DNA of 64,000 nucleotides from Prevotella sp. GTDB lineage: Bacteria; Bacteroidota; Bacteroidia; Bacteroidales; Bacteroidaceae. Shown here in pieces: positions 1 to 7,466 of this stretch. The notes beneath the pieces were generated by a model. That model worked only from the letters and a program-made list of their open reading frames with translations. It had not been told where the DNA came from and searched no databases. Both the position numbers and the translations under genes were made by a program. Positions within the stretch are counted from its first letter, which is position 1, and each line of letters starts with the position of its first letter. Location: assembly GCA_017475265.1 (NCBI GenBank), contig JAFVFY010000066.1:1-64000 (forward strand), written 5' to 3'.

Positions 1-1
1 A

Positions 2-70
2 ATCTACGAGATGCTTGGATATAAGAAGATGCCCTTCTGGAGAAAAGTAAAAGTTTGTAGTACCCAATGA
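2..70 (+). CDS. C-terminal end of an unidentified protein (partial)
   Basis: An open frame runs from the left edge to a TGA at 68-70 and encodes 22 residues (IYEMLGYKKMPFWRKVK and a short tail). It is followed 110 bases later by a good intrinsic terminator on the same strand, which fits the end of a transcribed gene. The fragment is too short to assign a family, and it could also be a chance open frame. Confidence 0.4.
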   Translation: MYEMLGYKKMPFWRKVKVCSTQ

Positions 71-181
71 GGGAAACAGGTCAGCCGAAGCGACGGTGAA
101 AGCAAGAAGAACTGAGAGGTAGGGGCAAAGTTGGGTTAAACAGTTCTTATATTTGGTTGTTCAGAGACAAATACGAAAAGT

Positions 182-208
182 AAAAGCTGCCCGAAGGCAG
201 CTTTTTTT
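182..208 (+). terminator. intrinsic terminator, usable in both directions
   Basis: Stem GCTGCC (186-191), loop CGAA, stem GGCAGC (196-201), followed by seven T on the plus strand. Four A before the stem pair with the first T, so on the minus strand the hairpin is also followed by TTTTACTTTT. It would end the plus-strand gene at the left edge and the short minus-strand transcript that starts near 278. Confidence 0.8.
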
Positions 209-278
209 AAATGGAGCAGGGTCGATACGGGCTTACTCCCACTCGGAAATTACCGGATTAGTCATCACTTAAGTTCTG
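186..278 (-). ncRNA. candidate very short transcript with a 10-codon ORF
   Basis: A consensus promoter at 285-316 and a hairpin terminator at 182-208 bracket about 90 bases on the minus strand. Inside lies a complete 10-codon frame from ATG at 265 to TAA at 233 (MTNPVISEWE). It could be a small RNA, a micropeptide gene or a remnant. I recognise no RNA family. The remainder of 1-371 shows no gene. Confidence 0.3.
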
Positions 279-284
279 ACGCTG

Positions 285-316
285 CAAAGGTAAGCACTTT
301 TTCTGAAACTTCCAAA
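285..316 (-). promoter_or_regulatory. Bacteroidota-type promoter (TTTG-N20-TACCTTTG)
   Basis: On the minus strand TTTG (316-313) is followed after 20 bases by TACCTTTG (292-285), a full match to the Bacteroidota sigma-ABfr consensus. It points to the left, away from the BspA-like gene, so its transcript would start near 278 and meet the terminator at 182-208. Confidence 0.6.
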
Positions 317-371
317 TAATTCGCTTTATTTTTTCCTGCTTTCATTCAAATTTGTACCTATGTAATGCTTT

Positions 372-1477
372 TTATTTCCCAGCCATCTTGTCGATGATAG
401 TAGCGATGTCGGCAACATCTACAACCCCGTCCTTGTTCGTGTCGCAGACATCGCCGTCAGCGCCAAGAGTGAACTCCAAGGTGGCCACGTCGCTATTATC
501 ATAGTCTTGTCTGGTGGCATAGACCGTGACGGTACACTGGCAGACGGGGAGCACCTCGCTGCCTACCCCATGCACGCTATACGTGCTCTTGATGTCATAG
601 ACAAACTCCACGTCCTCCGTCTCACAACTGAACTTCAGTTTACCGTCATCAAGGGCGATGGTAGGAGTGGCGCATTTCGGAGTCTCTACGATTGTGCCGT
701 CCAGTCCCACAATGCTCCCAAAGCTCTTCCAAGGTTCCTTCTCACTGTAAGCGTTGAAAGAAGCAGTAAGAACATGCAGCGTGGCGTATTCGATTAAGGA
801 CTCCATAAATGCATCAGTACTCGTGCTTGGCACATTCTCTGCCAGACAATATACATCAGTCAGTTCATTACAATAAGCAAAAGCCTGACTGTCAATATTC
901 TTCACTCCACTTCCAATCGTGATGGAGTTTAAGCCGCTGCAACCACGGAAAGCCTCCTGTCCTATGCCCTTCACGCTGTTGGGAATAGTGATGGAGGTCA
1001 GGCTGCTGCAGCCTTGGAAGGCCCAGTTTCCTATGCTCGTCACGTTATTGCCAATCGTGACGGAGTTTAGGCCGCTGCAACCATAGAAAGCCTGGTTTCC
1101 AATAATCGTCACGCTGTTGGGAATCGTAATAGATGTCAGGCCGCCGCAAGCAGCGAAAGCACCGTCTCCTATGCTCGTCACGCTGTTGGGAATCGTGACG
1201 GAGGTCAGGCCGCTGCAACCAGAGAAAGCACTAGATCCTATACTCGTCACACTGTATTGTTCCCCGTTGTAATTCACCGTAGCAGGGATGTTGACGGTGT
1301 CGGAATAAGCGTATCGGTTTTCTTCGTAATTATTTCCAGAGGAACAATAGGTCACTGTCGCAGTCTTCGCGGTCAAGTTAAAATTGTAATAGATGCCTTT
1401 AATCTTGGCATCATAGGCCCCGCCACCATCGGCAGAAGCATCAGAATGAAAAAGGATAGTACTTTTTTCATAGTCAT
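372..1477 (-). pseudogene. BspA-like leucine-rich repeat surface protein with dockerin end, frameshifted
   Basis: The main frame encodes about seven LRR_5/BspA repeats of 23 residues (pattern LTSITIPNSVTSIGxxAFxGC), a linker, and a dockerin-like end (DTNKDGVVDVADIATIID). BspA-like proteins are secreted adhesins. Upstream, ATG at 1477 or 1471 opens a clear signal peptide (MKKVLSFFILMLLPMVAG) in a different frame. One extra G in the GGGG run at 1418-1421 would join it to the mature part (AYDAKIKGIYYNFNL). As read, the protein is cut off from its signal peptide: either a pseudogene, a phase-variable gene or a sequencing error. A consensus promoter lies at 1521-1551, so the gene was recently intact. 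Confidence 0.8.
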
Positions 1478-1520
1478 TATTGATAATTAGTTTATATTTG
1501 AGTCAATTCGCGTTTGGTGG

Positions 1521-1551
1521 CAAAATTACGAAAAATCCCACAACTCACAAA
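1521..1551 (-). promoter_or_regulatory. promoter of the BspA-like gene
   Basis: Minus strand TTTG (1551-1548), 19-base spacer, TAATTTTG (1528-1521). It lies about 44 bases before the ATG at 1477. Confidence 0.7.
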
Positions 1552-1600
1552 AGAATCGCGGGATTATTTCATATTATCTTCTTTCGGACGTAAGTACTTC

Positions 1601-1646
1601 CTTCATAGTCATTATTGATAATTAGTGTTTAATTTGTGTCAATTCG
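1601..1646 (-). repeat. second copy of the BspA-gene leader and start codon
   Basis: Positions 1601-1646 repeat 1467-1510: about 24 identical bases covering the translation start (minus strand ATGACTATGAA), then a variable stretch, then a shared TCAATTCG (plus-strand sense). In this copy the frame continues only as MTMKEVLTSERR and a stop. It looks like the 5-prime remnant of a deleted paralogue. It begins two bases from the stop codon of the neighbouring outer-membrane protein gene. Confidence 0.65.
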
Positions 1647-1647
1647 T

Positions 1648-2463
1648 TCAGAACAGGCGGCAGGCGATGGTGAGTTTCAGTACGGGGTAGAAGTTCATGC
1701 GGTCTATGAGCTTTGCCAGTCCGTTGTCGGCGCGCTCCAGATAGTCCTGATAGGGCACCTCGTTGCCATCCTGATAGACCTTTAGCTTCCCGCAGAACTG
1801 AATGCCGGCCTCTAGGCGGACACCTGTGTAGTTTCTGGTGACGACACGGCCGAAGCCCAGGCCTACGTATGGCCGCACGTTTTTCAGGCGTACCTCGGCT
1901 TCCACGTCGCCGTTGGACGCCATGTTCAGGGCGGTCTTTCCTACGATGGCCTTTATCTCATCCTCGTATTGCTCTATGTGGCCGGAGTAGTCGTCGTAGA
2001 TTTGCTTCACCTCGTCGCTATGGCCCTTGAGCTTGGCCAGTCGTTCGCCACCTACCGACACACCGCCGGCCACGAAGAAGGTGGAGCCGGGGCCGAAAGG
2101 ATAGAGGTAGAGCTTGGCGTCGAAGGTAAGGCGGTGGAAATTGCCCTCCACCTTTATTTTGTTCAGGTGGTAGACGTTCATTCCATAGCCGTCGGGTGAC
2201 GGAATGGTGATGATGCTGTTTTTGAAGTACATGTTGCCGCTTATCAATATCGCTGGCATATAGTTCACGTTTGCGCCCAGCTCGAAAAACGGGGTGATGG
2301 CTGTGGCCAGACCGAGGGTGAAGCCCTGAGTGCCGATGCCCAGCTCGGCCCCTAGATGCTGGAACGAGCCGTATTCGTAGTCGTCGGCGTGCCTGTTGTC
2401 GCCTGCGCTGGCAGTCGTGGCGAGGAGCAGGGCGACGGCGGTGATGAAATGTCTTGGGTTCAT
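1648..2463 (-). CDS. predicted outer-membrane beta-barrel protein
   Basis: 271 residues with a signal peptide (MNPRHFITAVALLLATTASA). The mature part alternates short amphipathic strands with Gly- and aromatic-rich turns (GAELGIGTQGFTLGLATA, YVGLGFGRVV) and ends in Phe (TIACRLF), as usual for outer-membrane barrels. A central charged stretch (about 140-180) may be an extracellular loop or short helix. Its ATG overlaps the stop of the upstream GT4 gene by four bases (ATGA at 2460-2463), so the two are probably translated together. No specific family was recognised. Confidence 0.75.
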   Translation of the reverse strand: MNPRHFITAVALLLATTASAGDNRHADDYEYGSFQHLGAELGIGTQGFTLGLATAITPFFELGANVNYMPAILISGNMYFKNSIITIPSPDGYGMNVYHLNKIKVEGNFHRLTFDAKLYLYPFGPGSTFFVAGGVSVGGERLAKLKGHSDEVKQIYDDYSGHIEQYEDEIKAIVGKTALNMASNGDVEAEVRLKNVRPYVGLGFGRVVTRNYTGVRLEAGIQFCGKLKVYQDGNEVPYQDYLERADNGLAKLIDRMNFYPVLKLTIACRLF

Positions 2464-3611
2464 AGATATATGCCTTTTATCTGTTGGTAGAAATGTTCGT
2501 AGCTCAGATGGTCGTAGAAGTCTTCCCTTGCCTGCTGTCCCAGACGCTGGCGCAGGGCGGCATCTGTGGTAAGACGATTGAGAGCCGAGGCTAGTGCCTG
2601 TGCGTCGCCGGGAGGCACGAGGAGGCCGTTTTGGCCGTCGATGACATACTCACGCTGTCCACCGTTGTCGGTCACTATGACGGGATGCCCCTGAGACATG
2701 TATTCCTGTGGCGACAGGGGGCAACCCTCGCTGACCGTCGAGGCCAGTATGCCCACGTCGGCAGCGGCCACCCAGGGGAGTACGGAGTGCTGGAAACCAG
2801 CGAAAATGACCTGACTGGCGATGCCCAGCTCCGAGGCTTTCTGCTTCAGATGGGCGGTGTATTCGTCGCTGCCACGACCCAGAAGGACGAGGATAATTGA
2901 GAATTGAGAATTGAGAATTGAGAATTCTTGCTCCGACGGGCTACGCAAGCGTCCCGTTGGGCCGAGCGGAGAGTTAAGGAGTGACATGGCCTCCAACAGG
3001 GTGTCGAGACCCTTCTCTGGGTCCAGACGACCGTGGAACATGGCGATAACGGCATTGGCAGGGATGGCATACTTGCCCCTCACGTCGACGGCCTCTATGT
3101 GCTCTGGCACGACGACGCTGGTGTGAACGATGCGTAGCTTCCGCTCGTCGATGGTAGGCTGGGTGCTGAGGAACTCCGACCGCGACAGCTCGGAGTCGAA
3201 ACACAGGCAGTCCAGCTGGCGGTAGAGCCAACGGTAGAGTAGGGTGTTCTTTCCCTTGCGTGTGAGGTGACGGCACATCACCACACGTACATCCTTGCAT
3301 CCCGACAGGCGGCGGGCGTAGCAGGCGGTGAAGGCATCCTTGAAGTTATGGGCGTGGATGGAGTTGAGAGTTGAGAGTTGAGAGAGTTCACGGGCGAGGG
3401 CAAGGGCGCTGCGCACATCGAGGGCTCCGCCCAAAGGCAAAGCGAGCACTCGAAGACCCGCTTCCTCGTACTTCCGGCGGATGGCTTCCACGGGCTTGCA
3501 TACTACGGTGATGCTGATTCCTTCGGCCTTCTGACGGCTGGCGAGGTCGAGGACGTACTGCTCGCCGCCACCCCACTCCTTATTAGATACAATGTGGATG
3601 ATATTTTGCAT
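2460..3611 (-). CDS. GT4-family glycosyltransferase with in-frame repeat insertions
   Basis: 383 residues. The N-terminal Rossmann half begins MQNIIHIVSNKEWGGGEQYV. The C-terminal half has the nucleotide-sugar site (MFHGRLDPEKGLDTLLEAM, then SEGCPLSPQEYMSQGHPVIV), typical of GT-B fold family 4. It probably adds a sugar during surface polysaccharide or lipopolysaccharide synthesis; donor and acceptor are unknown. Between the GRLDPEKG motif and ILVLLGRG about 30 residues (SPLGPTGRLRSPSEQEFSILNSQFSI) come from a hairpin plus heptamer repeat (2895-2985). A second heptamer tract (3361-3388) encodes QLSTLNS near residue 80. The promoter lies so close that the mRNA is probably leaderless. Confidence 0.9.
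   Translation of the reverse strand: MQNIIHIVSNKEWGGGEQYVLDLASRQKAEGISITVVCKPVEAIRRKYEEAGLRVLALPLGGALDVRSALALARELSQLSTLNSIHAHNFKDAFTACYARRLSGCKDVRVVMCRHLTRKGKNTLLYRWLYRQLDCLCFDSELSRSEFLSTQPTIDERKLRIVHTSVVVPEHIEAVDVRGKYAIPANAVIAMFHGRLDPEKGLDTLLEAMSLLNSPLGPTGRLRSPSEQEFSILNSQFSIILVLLGRGSDEYTAHLKQKASELGIASQVIFAGFQHSVLPWVAAADVGILASTVSEGCPLSPQEYMSQGHPVIVTDNGGQREYVIDGQNGLLVPPGDAQALASALNRLTTDAALRQRLGQQAREDFYDHLSYEHFYQQIKGIYL
2895..2985. repeat. heptamer tract plus GC-rich hairpin inside the GT4 gene
   Basis: Repeats of TTGAGAA (about 2897-2926) adjoin a bulged hairpin at 2936-2957: ACGGG-ct-ACGC, loop aa, GCGT-CCCGT. Together they encode the non-conserved insert of the glycosyltransferase. The same pairing of hairpin and heptamers recurs at 9830-9862 and 34574-34640. 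Confidence 0.75.
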
Positions 3612-3618
3612 TTCCGTG

Positions 3619-3650
3619 CAAAAGTAGCAAAATATTGCGGAATGAACAAA
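3619..3650 (-). promoter_or_regulatory. promoter of the GT4 gene
   Basis: Minus strand TTTG (3650-3647), 20 bases, TACTTTTG (3626-3619). Only seven bases separate the box from the ATG at 3611, which predicts a transcript starting at or next to the start codon. Confidence 0.7.
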
Positions 3651-3665
3651 TTTCTTCCCGATTAT

Positions 3666-3696
3666 TTTGTCATTTCCCCCTTTTATGCTACCTTTG
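3666..3696 (+). promoter_or_regulatory. promoter of the licD-like gene
   Basis: TTTG (3666-3669), 19 bases, TACCTTTG (3689-3696), 35 bases before the chosen ATG at 3732. It supports that start over the longer frame that overlaps the GT4 gene. Confidence 0.7.
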
Positions 3697-3731
3697 CACC
3701 ATTCTCCAACGAGTTGAGAGTTGACAACAGT

Positions 3732-4574
3732 ATGGCCAATTACGATATTGAAACGTTACATGAGCACATCCTGCAGATTCTGCTGCGCGTCGACGAAGTC
3801 TGTCGCGAGCACGGGCTGCGCTACTACTGCTGGGCGGGCACTATGCTAGGTGCTGTGCGTCACAAGGGCTTTATTCCTTGGGACGACGACATGGACATCT
3901 GCATGCCGCGCCCTGACTACGACCGCTTCATGGCTCATGCCCGTGAGTGGCTGCCCGAACCGCTGGAGGTGCTTGCCATCGAGACGAGTCCTACGTTCCC
4001 TGGTGGTTTCGGCAAGATAGTCGATGCCAGCACTACGCTCATCGAGCGGGAGCACTCGGACTACGTTGGGGGTATATATATAGATGTGTTCCCCATCGAC
4101 GGCATCTCGGCCAACCCGCTCATGAGCCGTATGGCCGTAGCCCGCTACAAGGCGTGTGACAAGTTGCTCTATTTCCTCCACCGCGACCCCTACAAGCACG
4201 GGCATGGCCCCAGTTCCTGGCCTGTGCTACTCATCCAGCGTCTTTTCACCCACGAATGGGCCCGCCGACAGCTCCTCGCCGCCTATCATGCCTACGACTA
4301 TGAGCGTGCCGACCGTGTCCTTGACTACGACGATGGCGTGCGTGGAATCATGCGGAAGGAAGTACTCGGCGAGCCACAGCCTTACGACTTCGATGGTCAC
4401 AAGGTGATGGGCGTGGAGCATGCTGACGTCTATCTTCGCCAGAAGTACGGCGATGACTACATGACCGTCCCGCCCCACGACCGCCAGCGGCAACACAACT
4501 TCTTCTTCTTAGATTACAACCTGCCTTACCGCCAGTACCACGACCAACGTCGCTTCGTGACCCAGCATCAGTAG
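3732..4574 (+). CDS. LicD-family (phosphotransferase-like) protein
   Basis: 280 residues from ATG 3732. The LicD/FKRP signature is plain: YYCWAGTMLGAVRHKGFIPW followed by DDDMDICMPRPDYDRF, with the metal-binding aspartates of the nucleotidyltransferase fold. LicD proteins transfer phosphocholine or similar phospho-alcohols onto surface glycans; the exact donor here cannot be read. It is divergent from the GT4 gene and convergent with the membrane protein that ends at 4577. The frame stays open upstream to 3378, but that part overlaps the GT4 gene and lies before the promoter, so it was not used. Confidence 0.88.
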   Translation: MANYDIETLHEHILQILLRVDEVCREHGLRYYCWAGTMLGAVRHKGFIPWDDDMDICMPRPDYDRFMAHAREWLPEPLEVLAIETSPTFPGGFGKIVDASTTLIEREHSDYVGGIYIDVFPIDGISANPLMSRMAVARYKACDKLLYFLHRDPYKHGHGPSSWPVLLIQRLFTHEWARRQLLAAYHAYDYERADRVLDYDDGVRGIMRKEVLGEPQPYDFDGHKVMGVEHADVYLRQKYGDDYMTVPPHDRQRQHNFFFLDYNLPYRQYHDQRRFVTQHQ

Positions 4575-4576
4575 GT

Positions 4577-6001
4577 TCAATCTTGTAAGATAATTAGGTT
4601 TTCTTTGTCTCGACCTACTATCCATACTGCCTCGTTGCCAGCATGGAAGGCGCTGTCGGCAATGGCCTCCACTTTCTGGGGGTCGTACTCTGACAATGTT
4701 TCTACATCGATGTGGGTCTTCCATTCGTAATGGCTATAGTAGCGCACAGAGAGGCCCCAGGCGAAGGCATCTATAGGGCGAACACAGAACGAAGAGTAAC
4801 GTGGTTCTTCTGGGTTGTCTATGTTGATGCAAAGGACACGGGATGGAGGCTGACTGGTACGGGAGTTTGCCCCTATGGTCTGACTGATGGCCTGTTGTGC
4901 AAGATGCTTGCCCAGAAGACCGGACTCTCTGGCAGCAACGTAATGACGAACAACCGTGAAGAGTGCAACAGCCATAAACAAGACAAAGGTGACAATGAGC
5001 ATCCTGCTGTTGGCAATGTGACTGACGACGAAGGCAATAATCAGCGCAGCCATTGACAAGGCTGCATAGTTGTGCATGATGCTGACTAATGTGAGAAGGT
5101 GGGGAAATACTAAAATGAAGAAACAGACGATGAGTAAGGGTAGCGTTCTGTTCTTCAATAGTTGCCATTTGCTGGCCAGCATAGCGAGGAACGGCAACGA
5201 GAGGAGGAGTGTGACGCCCACTATGAACCAGTTGCGTGTCGGCGGATAGACTGCACTCATGTAGTCGAGTGGCACCCACGTATAGGCCATCAGCTGGACG
5301 AAGTCCTTTAAATGGGATAGCATCGAGGTTTCAGAGTACTCGTCTGCATATTCTAACATGCCAGTAAACGCCAGAGAGGCATAAATAGCCATATAGGCTA
5401 TTGCCACCAGCAGTCCTTTGCAGACATCACGAATGGTCTGTCTGCGGTCTGATAAATGGAAAGCGTATGCCACCAATGGTGGCACTACAGCCCACGCCAG
5501 CCCATTCTCTTTTGACAGGACTGCCAACAACACGCAGAGCAACCACTTGTTTGAACTGGATGATGAAAGATACGACCATAGTGCCAATAATCCCCACAGC
5601 TGGGCGAAAGTCTGGTTAAAGCCGTCGCATGCCAATGTTGCTCCAAGTGTAGCGGGTGAGAAGAAAAAGAAGAACGTAGCCACGTTGGTCGCTATCGTTC
5701 CCATTCGCAGCTTCTGGCAAAGGGCGTAGACAAGACAGGTCGCTGTCGTATGGCCAAGGATGATGAGCACGTGGTTGAGTGTAGGGAAGAGTGCTGGCTG
5801 CCACCCCACAATACCGCCTAGTAAGGCATCGAAAGGCCGTCGCACACTATCTGGGAAGAAATAGCCCGGGTCAGCTATCTGCACCCACCAAGGTGACTGT
5901 AACGATGTGTAGTCGTCGAAGGTGGGGAGTATGCCGCATACTGCCCATAGTACTAAGGGGAGGAGAAGGCTAATGACAAGTAATGAAAAGTGTTTCTTCA
6001 T
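4577..6001 (-). CDS. polytopic membrane protein, GT-C-like
   Basis: 474 residues from ATG 6001 (MKKHFSLLVISLLLPLVL), with about 10-11 hydrophobic segments and an early acidic loop (ILPTFDDYTSL) after the first membrane helix. That layout recalls GT-C glycosyltransferases, which use lipid-phosphate sugars, but no family motif was recognised. The last 100 residues look extracytoplasmic. Start choice: a TAnnTTTG box at 6009-6016 lies just before this ATG, whereas the frame reaching 6031 would place the box inside the gene. It sits among glycan genes. Confidence 0.75.
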   Translation of the reverse strand: MKKHFSLLVISLLLPLVLWAVCGILPTFDDYTSLQSPWWVQIADPGYFFPDSVRRPFDALLGGIVGWQPALFPTLNHVLIILGHTTATCLVYALCQKLRMGTIATNVATFFFFFSPATLGATLACDGFNQTFAQLWGLLALWSYLSSSSSNKWLLCVLLAVLSKENGLAWAVVPPLVAYAFHLSDRRQTIRDVCKGLLVAIAYMAIYASLAFTGMLEYADEYSETSMLSHLKDFVQLMAYTWVPLDYMSAVYPPTRNWFIVGVTLLLSLPFLAMLASKWQLLKNRTLPLLIVCFFILVFPHLLTLVSIMHNYAALSMAALIIAFVVSHIANSRMLIVTFVLFMAVALFTVVRHYVAARESGLLGKHLAQQAISQTIGANSRTSQPPSRVLCINIDNPEEPRYSSFCVRPIDAFAWGLSVRYYSHYEWKTHIDVETLSEYDPQKVEAIADSAFHAGNEAVWIVGRDKENLIILQD

Positions 6002-6008
6002 TGGTTTG

Positions 6009-6016
6009 CAAAGGTA
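6009..6016 (-). promoter_or_regulatory. -7 box (TACCTTTG) before the 4577-6001 gene
   Basis: TACCTTTG on the minus strand, seven bases from ATG 6001, again predicting a leaderless or nearly leaderless mRNA. No good TTTG -33 element was found. Confidence 0.45.
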
Positions 6017-6138
6017 GGAAATATAACTCACTAGGATGAATAATGTTAGTTAAATAAAAATAAAATATGTGGGCAGAACTTTGCGGGATTAATAAAATAT
6101 GCGTAATTTGCAATATCAATTGGTACAAGGAAGGGAGT

Positions 6139-7458
6139 ATGAAATATTTCATATATTGTTGCGTATTGTTCTTATTCTTCATGCTATTTTATTTACAGGA
6201 TAGCCATGCAATCATGTATTATGATGATTGGGTGTATGCTTTCATGGTCAATGAAGATGCAGAGAACTATATGTCTGTGGCTGATGACGATGTCGTTAGA
6301 CAACCAATCCAGTCGTTTCAGGATGCTCTGGTTTCGCAGAGTCATGACTATTTTAAGACAAACGGGCGCTTCGTGCTTCACTCTTTAGTTCAGTATTTTT
6401 GTGGTACTATGACCATGCAGAGATTTGCAGTACTCAATTCATTTGTTTTTGCCTTGTTTACTGTTCTTTTTATCAAATTGGCAGGGTGGCGGCACGGAAT
6501 CGTTAATTTGCTTACCATTCTTGCCTCTATCTGGATACTGATGCCCCATAAGGGAATTACCTTTATGGGAAACATATCACTGAGTGTTAATTATCTTTGG
6601 ACAAGTGCTGCCACTCTGACGTTTCTCTTTTTGTTGGAATACTTGTCACGGCGTAGGCATAGCCTAGTGATTATCTGCTTGGCTGCTTTGTTTTCTTTCT
6701 TGGTTGGCTCCCTGCAGGAAAGTTTCTCTGTCTGCATAGCCGGTGCACTAGTTTTGAATATACGCTTCCGTCGCACAACTTTGAATAAAGGAGTAATAGC
6801 AATCTCAATAGCCTATATACTGGGAACATTGTTATGCCTGTTGTCGCCAGCAAACTTTATTAGAGTCGATAATAATGGAGGAATAGGTTTTAACCATCGT
6901 GTTGTTTTTGGCTTGTTATCTTCACCTCCATTTGTCTTGCTTGTTATAACAGGCTTAGTGTTGTATTATAAAAGATTTCTTCTGTCGGTTTGCAAGTCAA
7001 ATCTCCTATTAGTATCAGCAATCGTTCTGAATTTGGTGTTTGCTATAGTCGTAGCTTATAATGGCAGACATCAGCTTACAGCCCTAAACGTCTTGTCGTT
7101 GCTACTGCTTTCTAGGCTGTGGATAAAGTACAGGGTTGACAAAATTCCTAGTATGAAGTATGCTTCTATGTTGTTGATTCTTGTTGCCATGCTTTCTTAC
7201 TATCCGGTATTGCAAGCTCGCAAATCTTATATTGAGACCTACATGGCCTTTCTGGATGATGTGCGGAGAAGTACCGATGGCTCAGTGTCTATACGAAAGT
7301 TTGATGAACATACACAAAGGATTGGGAGCAACAGAATCCTCGAAGGCAATTATGTTGCAGTATTCACCATTTCAGATTGGGAATTCTACCAGCGTTCGCT
7401 GTCTACTTACTTGACAAAGGGGAAAAGCAATAAGCTCATTAGAGAACTGTATAAATAG
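6139..7458 (+). CDS. polytopic membrane protein of the DUF6056 type
   Basis: About 439 residues from ATG 6139, preceded by a purine-rich stretch (AAGGAAGGGAG). The first helix (MKYFIYCCVLFLFFMLFYL) is followed by the motif YYDDWVYAF and about ten more hydrophobic segments. This resembles DUF6056 or GT-C-like membrane proteins of surface-glycan clusters; the family call is from memory. The frame is open back to 6067, but that extension is not hydrophobic and lacks a ribosome site. The gene and its downstream neighbour are visibly AT-richer than the surroundings, which suggests horizontal acquisition. Confidence 0.7.
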   Translation: MKYFIYCCVLFLFFMLFYLQDSHAIMYYDDWVYAFMVNEDAENYMSVADDDVVRQPIQSFQDALVSQSHDYFKTNGRFVLHSLVQYFCGTMTMQRFAVLNSFVFALFTVLFIKLAGWRHGIVNLLTILASIWILMPHKGITFMGNISLSVNYLWTSAATLTFLFLLEYLSRRRHSLVIICLAALFSFLVGSLQESFSVCIAGALVLNIRFRRTTLNKGVIAISIAYILGTLLCLLSPANFIRVDNNGGIGFNHRVVFGLLSSPPFVLLVITGLVLYYKRFLLSVCKSNLLLVSAIVLNLVFAIVVAYNGRHQLTALNVLSLLLLSRLWIKYRVDKIPSMKYASMLLILVAMLSYYPVLQARKSYIETYMAFLDDVRRSTDGSVSIRKFDEHTQRIGSNRILEGNYVAVFTISDWEFYQRSLSTYLTKGKSNKLIRELYK

Positions 7459-7466
7459 GATTTTTG

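Noticed and set aside
233-265. C-terminus of GMP synthase, because of the EWE-stop ending
   Set aside because: No upstream homology; only 10 codons follow a start codon and a promoter.
3378-3731. N-terminal extension of the LicD-like protein
   Set aside because: It overlaps the GT4 gene on the other strand and precedes a consensus promoter at 3666-3696; LicD homology starts at ATG 3732.
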